Of a stretch of 64,000 nucleotides of DNA, positions 58,093 to 64,000 are shown piece by piece. The notes beneath the pieces were generated by a model, which did no database searches, was not told the origin of the DNA, and saw nothing but the letters and a program-made list of their open reading frames with translations. The stretch is from assembly GCA_937926105.1 (NCBI GenBank), contig CALANS010000112.1, positions 42,331 through 106,330 of the forward strand, given 5' to 3'. This stretch comes from an uncultured Actinomycetes bacterium (GTDB lineage Bacteria; Actinomycetota; Actinomycetes; Mycobacteriales; Nakamurellaceae). The translations under genes and the position numbers were made by a program. The number at the start of each line of letters is the position of its first letter. Positions within the stretch are counted from its first letter, which is position 1.

Positions 58093-58884
58093 TCAGGAGG
58101 CCTGAGCGATGCAGACCACTCGGTCATCGGCCTGATACGCGCGGCCCTGGGTGCCTTCCGGACAGGCATTCTCGTCGGTCGACCCCTCGATGATCTTCTC
58201 CACCTTGTACCCCGCGGACGGGTCCGAGCACGCGACCTTGTCGAAGTCGGTTGACAGGCAGTCGCCCTGGGCCAGAACCAGACTTACGCAGAGCGTGTAC
58301 TGCTTCTTGCCGCCGTCCTTCGTGTACAGGCTCACGTCCGAATCCTCGACGTTGGCGCAGGCATCCTGATCCGATGTGCCATCGATGCGCTTCTGCACCT
58401 TGTACTGCGCCCCATCGGACGTGCAATCCACCACTTTGACGTCGGTCTCGCTGCTGTACTGGATGCAGTCGCCGACCTTCGCGTAGTCCGGGTCGGACTT
58501 GCGGTTCACCACATACAGCACGATGCCCAGCACCACGATGACGACCACGGCGACGGCCAGGATGATGCGCGGGGTCGTGGACTTCTTCGGCTGCTCACCC
58601 GGCGCAGGCGGCATGCCCGGAGCACCCGGGGGCGGGTACATCCCGCCGGGTTGGCCGGGCGGCGGGTAAGCACCCGGCTGCCCGGGAGGCGGGTAAGCAC
58701 CCGGCTGACCCGGCGGCGGGTCGACGTTCGGCTGCTGGTGGGCCCCGGACGGCGGCTGATACGCCCTCGGGTCCGGCGGCTGATACGCGCTCGGATCCGG
58801 CGGCTGATACGCACTCGGGTCCGGCGGCTGATACGCGTTCGGATCCGGCGGCTGGTTGGGATCTGGATACTGCGGCGTGGTCAT
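58093..58884 (-). CDS. LppU-like membrane protein with Pro-rich repeats
   Basis: 263 residues. The first ~95 residues are tandem Pro repeats (PPDPSAYQ four times, then PPPGQPGAY), probably cytoplasmic. One helix (IILAVAVVVIVVLGIVLYVV, 20 residues) spans the membrane. The outer part has two related halves, each beginning GDC and containing a second Cys before a YKV(Q/E)K strand (GDCIQYSSETDVKVVDC and GDCLSTDFDKVAC), as in the actinobacterial LppU/SCO3897 family; Cys pairs probably form disulfides. Function unknown. GGGGAGG precedes the ATG. The next gene on the strand is the DUF3516 helicase. Confidence 0.78.
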   Translation of the reverse strand: MTTPQYPDPNQPPDPNAYQPPDPSAYQPPDPSAYQPPDPRAYQPPSGAHQQPNVDPPPGQPGAYPPPGQPGAYPPPGQPGGMYPPPGAPGMPPAPGEQPKKSTTPRIILAVAVVVIVVLGIVLYVVNRKSDPDYAKVGDCIQYSSETDVKVVDCTSDGAQYKVQKRIDGTSDQDACANVEDSDVSLYTKDGGKKQYTLCVSLVLAQGDCLSTDFDKVACSDPSAGYKVEKIIEGSTDENACPEGTQGRAYQADDRVVCIAQAS

Positions 58885-58979
58885 CTAGTCCTCCCCGACG
58901 TTGGTAGTGGCACGCGCAGGGAGAGACTGTACCGGTTGCGAACGGGTGCCCATGGCCACTCGTTCGGGCGCGCGATCAG

Positions 58980-58985
58980 TACGAT
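58980..58985 (+). promoter_or_regulatory. -10 box of the Pr6Pr gene
   Basis: TACGAT, 8 nt, then ATG at 58994; no Shine-Dalgarno sequence, so probably leaderless. Confidence 0.5.
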
Positions 58986-58993
58986 CTGCGACC

Positions 58994-59647
58994 ATGACGA
59001 CCGTCGGGGGACGCTCCACCATCGGCGCGCTGGTCGCGGTGACCGGGTGGCGGGTCGCGCTGGCAGCCGTCGCTTGGTACGGGTTCGCCAAGGCGATGCA
59101 CGGCATTCCAGACAACATCGTGTACTTCTCGCAATTGTCCACGCTCGCCGTCGCGGTCGTGGCCAGCGTCGCGACCTTCTCTCCGCTGTGGAACGGCGGG
59201 CGCATCGAGGGCAACGCCGGGTTTCTGCGCGGCGGCGCCGTCACCTACGCGACCGTCACGATGCTGGTGTTCAACTTCGTCATGCAGGGTGGTCTGGACA
59301 CCGCGGGAAGCCGGATCGAGCACCTGGTCGTGCCGCTGATGGCGATCGCCGACTGGCTCGTCGTCGGGCATAACCAGGGCCGGGTGCGCGCTTGGGTGCC
59401 GCTGCTGTGGCTGGTCCCGGTAGCCGCCTATCTGCCGCTGTACGTCGGGGAGTCGCACCGGCGTGGCCACTCGCTGTACGGCTTCCTGGATCCGGCCGAC
59501 ACCGACTTCGTGGGCTGGGTGGTGGGTCTGCTGGTGGCCTTCGCCGCGCTCGGCTACCTGTACTGGGGACTCGGCCGGGCACGTCGCGCGCTGCTGTCAC
59601 CACCAAACAGGGCGGTGACGGAGCCGGCGGTGCCTTCGCCGTCCTGA
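58994..59647 (+). CDS. Pr6Pr-family six-helix membrane protein
   Basis: 217 residues with six predicted helices. FFSQLSTLAVAVVA near residue 50, NFVMQGG, a conserved His in IEHLVVPLMAIADWLVVG and the PLYVGESH...YGFLDP segment are characteristic of Pr6Pr (FAR-17a/AIG1-like) membrane proteins; the exact string in this gene is VYFSQLSTLAVAVVASV. The conserved Thr and His may be catalytic, since related eukaryotic ADTRP/AIG1 proteins are Thr hydrolases of fatty-acid esters. Its role in bacteria is unknown. ATG 58994 was chosen from the -10 box. Confidence 0.8.
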   Translation: MTTVGGRSTIGALVAVTGWRVALAAVAWYGFAKAMHGIPDNIVYFSQLSTLAVAVVASVATFSPLWNGGRIEGNAGFLRGGAVTYATVTMLVFNFVMQGGLDTAGSRIEHLVVPLMAIADWLVVGHNQGRVRAWVPLLWLVPVAAYLPLYVGESHRRGHSLYGFLDPADTDFVGWVVGLLVAFAALGYLYWGLGRARRALLSPPNRAVTEPAVPSPS

Positions 59648-59809
59648 CGCGATGTGCCCCGACGGGGTGCTCAACGGGGACATCGTCACCGCCCGCATCT
59701 CGGGGGGAATCCCGGCTGTCGGGGTCCGGTTGGACAATGGGTGTGGCTGCCGGGACGATCGTCACCGCCGTGATGTCGCCTGCGCCGCGCTCCGGCCGAA
59801 GGGACCCAC

Positions 59810-61483
59810 GTGACAGACGGACCGCTGATCGTCCAGTCCGACAAGACGCTGCTGTTGGAGGTCGCCCACCCGGATGCGCCCGCCGCCCGTGCCGGCATCG
59901 CGCCATTTGCCGAACTGGAGCGCTCCCCCGAGCACGTGCACACCTACCGGATCACCCCGCTCGCGTTGTGGAACGCGCGGGCCGCCGGGCACGACGCCGA
60001 GCAGGTGGTGGACGCGCTGGTGCGCTGGTCTCGGTTCCCGGTGCCGCAGGCGCTGCTGGTCGATGTGGTCGACACCATGGGGCGCTACGGCCGGCTGGTG
60101 CTGCAGTCGCATCCGGCGCACGGGCTGATCATGGTCAGCCGGGATCGCGCGGTGCTGGAGGAGGTGCTGCGCCATAAGAAGGTCACGCCGATGCTCGGCC
60201 AGCGCATCGACGACGACACGGTGCTGGTGCACCCTTCCGAGCGTGGCCGGCTCAAGCAGGCGCTGCTCAAGGTGGGCTGGCCAGCAGAGGACGAGGCGGG
60301 GTACGTCGACGGCCGGGCGCATGAGATCACGCTGGCCGAGAATGGTTGGCACCTGCGGGATTACCAGACTTCGGCGGCGGATGGCTTCTGGGCTGGGGGC
60401 TCCGGAGTCGTGGTGTTGCCCTGCGGCGCCGGCAAAACGCTGGTCGGGGTGGCGGCGATGGCCAAGGCTCAGGCCACCACGCTGATCCTGGTGACCAACA
60501 CGGTGGCCGGGCACCAGTGGCGACGCGAGCTGTTGGCCCGCACCACGCTGACCGAGGACGAGATCGGCGAATACTCCGGGGATCGCAAGGAGATCCGGCC
60601 GGTGACGATCGCCACCTACCAGGTGCTGATCCGCAAGACCGGCGGCGAGTACCGGCACCTGTCGCTGCTGGACTCGCACGACTGGGGCCTGATCATCTAC
60701 GACGAGGTGCACCTGCTGCCCGCCCCGGTCTTCCGGATGACGGCCGACCTGCAGTCGCGTCGGCGGCTCGGGCTGACGGCCACCCTGATCCGGGAGGACG
60801 GCCGGGAGACCGACGTGTTCTCGCTGATCGGGCCTAAGCGATACGACGCGCCGTGGAAGGACATCGAGACCCAAGGCTGGATCGCCCCGGCCGACTGCAC
60901 CGAAGTGCGGGTGACGATGACGGAGGCCGAACGCATGGCCTACGCGCTGGCCGAGCCGGAGGATCGATATCGGATCGCGTCCACCGCGCGGACCAAACTG
61001 CCGGTGGTGAAGGCGATCCTGGACCGTCACCCCGGGGAGCCAACCCTGGTGATCGGCGCGTACCTGGACCAACTGGACGAGATCGGTCAGGCGCTCGACG
61101 CGCCGGTGGTGCAGGGCTCCACGACGAACCGGGAGCGAGAGCGGCTGTTCGACGCGTTCCGGGCCGGTGAGGTCCCGGTGCTGGTGGTGTCCAAGATTGC
61201 GAACTTCGCCATCGACCTGCCGGAGGCTGCGGTCGCGGTGCAGCTGTCTGGCACGTTCGGGTCGCGGCAGGAGGAGGCTCAGCGGCTGGGGCGGATCACC
61301 CGGCCCAAGCACGACGGCCGGCAGGCACACTTCTACGCGATAGTCGCCCGGGACACGATCGACACCGAGTACGCCGCGCACCGGCAACGGTTCCTGGCCG
61401 AGCAGGGGTACGCGTATCGGATCGTGGACGCCGACGACCTGCTAGGCCCGGCCCTGCCGGAGATCCCCGACCTGCCGGAGTGA
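59810..61483 (+). CDS. XPB/Ssl2-type DNA repair helicase
   Basis: 557 residues, the bacterial XPB size. After a ~190-residue damage-recognition/N-terminal domain come HLRDYQTSAADGF, Walker A LPCGAGKTLVG near 205, motif Ia/Ib regions, DEVH (YDEVHLLPA near 298), LGLTATLIREDGRE with the XPB-specific RED motif, then KIANFAIDLPEAAVAVQLSG and RLGRITRPK (motif VI). It unwinds or remodels DNA 3'-5' with ATP; homologue of M. tuberculosis Rv0861c. The usual adjacent partner is the helicase-associated gene; here four genes, including a toxin-antitoxin pair, lie between them. The GTG has a GAAGGGA ribosome site. Confidence 0.93.
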   Translation: MTDGPLIVQSDKTLLLEVAHPDAPAARAGIAPFAELERSPEHVHTYRITPLALWNARAAGHDAEQVVDALVRWSRFPVPQALLVDVVDTMGRYGRLVLQSHPAHGLIMVSRDRAVLEEVLRHKKVTPMLGQRIDDDTVLVHPSERGRLKQALLKVGWPAEDEAGYVDGRAHEITLAENGWHLRDYQTSAADGFWAGGSGVVVLPCGAGKTLVGVAAMAKAQATTLILVTNTVAGHQWRRELLARTTLTEDEIGEYSGDRKEIRPVTIATYQVLIRKTGGEYRHLSLLDSHDWGLIIYDEVHLLPAPVFRMTADLQSRRRLGLTATLIREDGRETDVFSLIGPKRYDAPWKDIETQGWIAPADCTEVRVTMTEAERMAYALAEPEDRYRIASTARTKLPVVKAILDRHPGEPTLVIGAYLDQLDEIGQALDAPVVQGSTTNRERERLFDAFRAGEVPVLVVSKIANFAIDLPEAAVAVQLSGTFGSRQEEAQRLGRITRPKHDGRQAHFYAIVARDTIDTEYAAHRQRFLAEQGYAYRIVDADDLLGPALPEIPDLPE

Positions 61484-61517
61484 TCGCCGCGTTCCCGCGG
61501 GAACGTCCTTTCCGGCA
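61473..61517. repeat. nested palindromic element, copy B
   Basis: The palindrome CGTTCCCGCGGGAACG (61490-61505) and the TCCTTT to its right are identical to copy A at 10346. The outer arms here are TGCCGG/CCGGCA, different from copy A but again complementary. The left arm lies in the last codons of the XPB helicase. Confidence 0.7.
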
Positions 61518-62272
61518 AACCGCCCACGATAGATGGCCGGGGATCGGCGCGCCCTGGAGCGCGGCGGCCCCGCGAAAGGCTCAAAGTCAGGCGGCCGTGT
61601 CGACGACCGGGGTGCATCACCCCGTCGGCCCCACCGACACTATGCGGCGTCGCGCCCGGCAGCTCGCCCAGGAGACCGCCGAGAACCAGTCGTCGATCTG
61701 CCCCGGACGTGAGAGGGCAATTCCGCCCTTTCCTGGTCCACGATCACCGTCGTCGGCGTCCCCTCCATGCCGCACTTACGTATCGTAACCGGCAGGTTCA
61801 GCGGCGGGAGATCCAGAACCGGACGCACTCTGATCTGCAATCGGGGATCTCGGAGACGGACGATCCCCGGGCTGCTCCGACCTGCTGGCACCCGTCACTA
61901 CTGATCGTGATCTGCCATCAGGTGGGGCCGACTGGACAAGTGTCGGCAGCCCGGGGATCGGGTGGTTGTCCGGATTTCGCCAGGCCACCGCGACGCGGAT
62001 GACTCCAGCTGGATGCGCGGCGTCCTAGCGGACAGCCACCTCACGAGTCCGATAGCTATGCAACTTCGGATCACCTCCCTTCCCGTGTACCGCCGAGGCT
62101 AGCTACACCGTCGTCCCCCCGCAACGGATAAAGCCCGGCGCGTCGAGGTGCGCCATCTCGCGGGGGTCGCCAGCCCGGAAGCGCCACATGCCCTGGACGC
62201 GCTTCGGGGCACCCGCGCGTCCTCCGGGCGCCGGTACCGGACCGACTCGCCGCCCGGTGCTTGAATCCGGGT
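61484..62272. other. gene-poor stretch of about 790 bp
   Basis: No intact gene is supported. It holds palindromic copy B, a short hairpin CGGGGTG/CACCCCG (61608-61624) that may end the XPB transcript, the decayed thioredoxin-fold fragment at 61623-61830, and less GC-rich sequence than the rest of the window. The last ~50 bp form the promoter region of the LLM gene. Confidence 0.6.
61623..61830 (-). pseudogene. decayed C-terminal fragment of a thioredoxin/redoxin-fold protein
   Basis: Reading the minus strand gives VLDLPPLNLPVTIRKCGMEG followed by GTPTTVIVDQ, the conserved proline strand of redoxin/TlpA-like proteins. One frameshift then gives GGIALSRPGQIDDWF, and a second gives GGLLGELPG, so the expected C-terminus is spread over three frames. 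There is no upstream part with the CxxC active site. The pattern implies a remnant with at least two indels. The assignment is from pattern memory and moderate; the remainder of this stretch yields nothing coherent. Confidence 0.45.
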
Positions 62273-63292
62273 ATGAAGCGCATCGGATTTCTCTCTTTCG
62301 GCCACTGGACCTCGTCCCCGGCCTCTGCCGTCCGCACCGCCTCGGACGCCCTGCTGCAGTCCATCGACCTGGCCGTGGCCGCCGAGGAGGTCGGTGCGGA
62401 CGGGGCGTACTTCCGGGTGCATCACTTCGCCCGCCAGTTGGGCTCACCGTTCCCGCTGTTGGCCGCGGTCGGCGCCCGCACCAGCCGCATCGAGATCGGC
62501 ACGGCCGTGATCGACATGCGTTACGAGAACCCGCTGTACATGGGCGAGGACGCCGGGGCCGCCGACCTGATTGCCGGCGGCCGACTGCAGCTGGGAATCA
62601 GCCGGGGATCACCGGAACAGGTCGTCGACGGCTTTCGCTACTTCGGGCATGCCCCCCGGGACGGAGAGAGCGACGCCGACATGGCCCGCCGGCACACGGC
62701 AGAATTCCTGCAGGCGTTAACCGGGGAGGGTTTCGCTCAACCGAACCCGCGGCCGATGTTCCCGAACCCGCCCGGACTGCTGCGGATAGAGCCGTACTCA
62801 CAGGGCCTACGCGAACGGATCTGGTGGGGCGCCGGCACCCGGGCGACGGCCGAGTGGACCGCTCAGCAGGGCATGAACATGATGAGCTCAACCCTGCTCA
62901 CCGAGGACACCGGCGTGCCGTTCCACCAGCTGCAGGCCGAGCAGATCCGACGCTTCCGCGATGCCTGGAAGGCCGCCGGTCACCAACGCATGCCGCGAGT
63001 GTCGGTCAGCCGCAGCATCTTTCCGCTGGTGACCGACATGGACCGGGCGTACTTCGGGCCGGAGACGCACAGCCGGGACCAGGTCGGGATGCTGGAGGGA
63101 GGCCGAGCCCGGTTCGGCAAGACCTACGCCGCGGAGCCGGACGAGCTGATCCGGCAGCTCGCCGAGGACGAGGCGATCGACGCCGCCGACACCCTGCTGC
63201 TGACGGTGCCCAACCAGCTGGGCGTGGACTACAACGCGCACATCCTCCAGACGGTGGTCCAGGAGGTGGCACCGGCGCTGGGCTGGCGCTGA
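62273..63292 (+). CDS. LLM-class flavin-dependent oxidoreductase
   Basis: 339 residues. Luciferase-like barrel with GFLSFGHW at the first strand, SIDLAVAAEEVGADGAYFRVHHFA, TSRIEIGTAVIDMRYENPLYM and DLIAGGRLQLGISRGSPEQV, all typical of the FMN/F420 luciferase family. The HHFARQ segment corresponds to the active-site His found in many LLM oxidoreductases. It differs from the LLM protein at 17.1 kb in length and motifs and belongs to another subgroup; substrate unknown. ATG 62273 was chosen; a TTG four codons earlier (62261) is the alternative. It ends 179 bp before the groEL terminator hairpin. Confidence 0.85.
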   Translation: MKRIGFLSFGHWTSSPASAVRTASDALLQSIDLAVAAEEVGADGAYFRVHHFARQLGSPFPLLAAVGARTSRIEIGTAVIDMRYENPLYMGEDAGAADLIAGGRLQLGISRGSPEQVVDGFRYFGHAPRDGESDADMARRHTAEFLQALTGEGFAQPNPRPMFPNPPGLLRIEPYSQGLRERIWWGAGTRATAEWTAQQGMNMMSSTLLTEDTGVPFHQLQAEQIRRFRDAWKAAGHQRMPRVSVSRSIFPLVTDMDRAYFGPETHSRDQVGMLEGGRARFGKTYAAEPDELIRQLAEDEAIDAADTLLLTVPNQLGVDYNAHILQTVVQEVAPALGWR

Positions 63293-63470
63293 CCGGATCG
63301 GGATTCTGCCGGAAACCGACGGCCAGATCGCCCGCCCGAGCGTTTGCGCAGGTCGTGGTGATCTTGGTCGAGTCTGGCCGTCACAAAACGGCAGGATCCG
63401 TAGTCGCCCGGGCCCTGCCTCCACGGGCTGGCTCTTCCCCGGAGTCGCCGCCCCCGCCCTGAGATGCGGA

Positions 63471-63504
63471 ACGGCCCGCCACCCCCGAAGGGGTGACGGG
63501 CCGT
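63471..63504 (-). terminator. groEL terminator hairpin
   Basis: ACGGCCCGCCACCCC (63471-63485) pairs with 63490-63504 over 15 bp, one a wobble, closing a short CGAA-type loop. It lies 25 bp after the groEL stop codon. The rest of the 63293-63528 gap shows no gene. Confidence 0.8.
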
Positions 63505-63528
63505 GTGCAGCCTGTCAGGCGGCGGGAC

Positions 63529-64000
63529 TCAGAAGTCCATGCCGCCCATGCCGCCGTCGCCACCCGGAGCGGCCGGCGCGGCCTTCTCCGGCTTGTCCGC
63601 GACCACGGCCTCCGTGGTCAGGAACAGCGCGGCGATCGACGCGGCGTTCTGCAGCGCCGAGCGGGTGACCTTGGCCGGGTCGATGATGCCCGCGGCCAGC
63701 AGGTCCTTGTACTCGCCTGTCGCGGCGTCCAGGCCCTGCCCGGCCGGAAGGTTCTTGACCTTCTCCGCCACGACGCCGCCCTCGAGGCCGGCGTTGATGG
63801 CGATCTGCTTCAACGGCGCCTCGACGGCAGCCGCCACGATCGCCACACCGGTGGCCTCCTCGCCGGAGACCTCCAGACCCGCGAGCGCCTTCTTGGCGGC
63901 CTGCAGCAGAGCCACGCCGCCACCGGCGACGATGCCCTCCTCCACGGCAGCCTTGGCGTTGCGCACGGCATCCTCGATGCGGTGCTTGCGCTCCTTGAGC
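63529..64000 (-). CDS. groEL: chaperonin GroEL (HSP60), 3' part only
   Basis: The C-terminal 157 residues are in the window; the start lies beyond 64000. Motifs are unmistakable: [40 protein letters not shown], and [20 protein letters not shown]. The tail ends [12 protein letters not shown], the Gly-Gly-Met type usual for the GroEL2 (dnaK-like housekeeping) copy rather than the His-rich GroEL1 tail. It folds proteins in a 14-mer. A strong hairpin follows the stop codon. Confidence 0.97.
   Translation of the reverse strand, partial: LKERKHRIEDAVRNAKAAVEEGIVAGGGVALLQAAKKALAGLEVSGEEATGVAIVAAAVEAPLKQIAINAGLEGGVVAEKVKNLPAGQGLDAATGEYKDLLAAGIIDPAKVTRSALQNAASIAALFLTTEAVVADKPEKAAPAAPGGDGGMGGMDF

Noticed and set aside
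58740..58860. CRISPR-like repeat array
   Set aside because: The repeats are in-frame Pro-rich codons of the LppU-like protein, without unique spacers.
59762..61387. Minus-strand open frame opposite the XPB helicase
   Set aside because: Shadow of a gene with every XPB motif.
62103..62447. Minus-strand frame overlapping the LLM gene start
   Set aside because: Mostly a shadow of the LLM gene with an Arg/Pro-rich composition; no recognisable domain.
1..64000. tRNA, rRNA, transposase or phage genes
   Set aside because: None found by reading both strands; short structured RNAs without hairpin or sequence signatures could have been missed.

Overview
The window is a very GC-rich actinobacterial chromosome segment. 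Its gene content and order resemble the Rv0861c-Rv0877 neighbourhood of Mycobacterium: an XPB helicase with its helicase-associated partner, moaC/mog/moaE, moaA, a cold-shock gene, and a DUF3027 gene divergent from an MFS gene plus DUF2771 lipoprotein. F420-type LLM oxidoreductases, GTG starts, 4-nt stop/start overlaps and leaderless promoters fit Actinomycetota. The exact genus cannot be read from the sequence. I saw no rRNA, tRNA, CRISPR array, phage or insertion sequence, so this looks like ordinary chromosome with a few accessory pieces.

Layout. 0-6.2 kb: DUF3027 (cut by the left edge), MFS transporter, DUF2771 lipoprotein, two coupled Gfo/Idh/MocA oxidoreductases, cold-shock protein. 6.2-12.2 kb: mostly single genes (two-TM protein, HAD phosphatase, VanZ-like, acyl-CoA synthetase, alpha/beta hydrolase, AlkB-like dioxygenase, quinone oxidoreductase). 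12.3-17 kb: moaA facing a molybdate operon (HTH-TOBE regulator, modA, modB, modC). 17-20.8 kb: LLM oxidoreductase, GGDEF cyclase, LysR and a small unknown. 20.8-25.6 kb: coxS-coxL-coxM-type molybdenum hydroxylase (form II signature) and fdhD. 25.7-28.1 kb: one large PAP2-kinase-flippase membrane protein. 28.4-33.5 kb: a BMP-family (nucleoside-type) ABC importer. 33.6-39.9 kb: MoaD-like protein, Pro-rich membrane protein, class V aminotransferase, small SH3-like protein, DUF559 protein, ABC-2 exporter. 39.9-44.6 kb: operon HAD-phnD-phnE-phnE-rpiR without an ATPase gene. 44.6-48.2 kb: serine hydrolase, SigE-type sigma factor with membrane partner, VapBC. 48.3-52.3 kb: moaE-mogA-moaC, malic enzyme, MocA-like cytidylyltransferase, small conserved gene. 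52.5-61.5 kb: helicase-associated protein, AbrB/PIN toxin-antitoxin pair, DUF3516 Ski2-like helicase, LppU-like protein, Pr6Pr membrane protein, XPB helicase. 61.5-64 kb: a gene-poor stretch with a decayed thioredoxin-fold fragment, an LLM oxidoreductase and the 3' part of groEL.

A theme runs through the window: molybdenum uptake (modABC), its putative sensor (HTH-TOBE), molybdopterin synthesis (moaA, moaC, moaD-like, moaE, mogA), a cytidylyltransferase of the kind that matures CoxL-type cofactor, fdhD, and a molybdenum hydroxylase that would use the product. They lie in several separate transcription units.

The most notable non-coding signals are: (i) four copies of one hairpin family at gene ends; (ii) two copies of a palindromic element whose flanking stems differ in sequence but still pair; (iii) about fifteen TANNNT -10 boxes placed 6-8 nt before the start codon, indicating leaderless mRNAs; (iv) a recurring CCCGTCACCGAT motif just upstream of genes; (v) an inverted repeat sitting in the AbrB/PIN antitoxin promoter.
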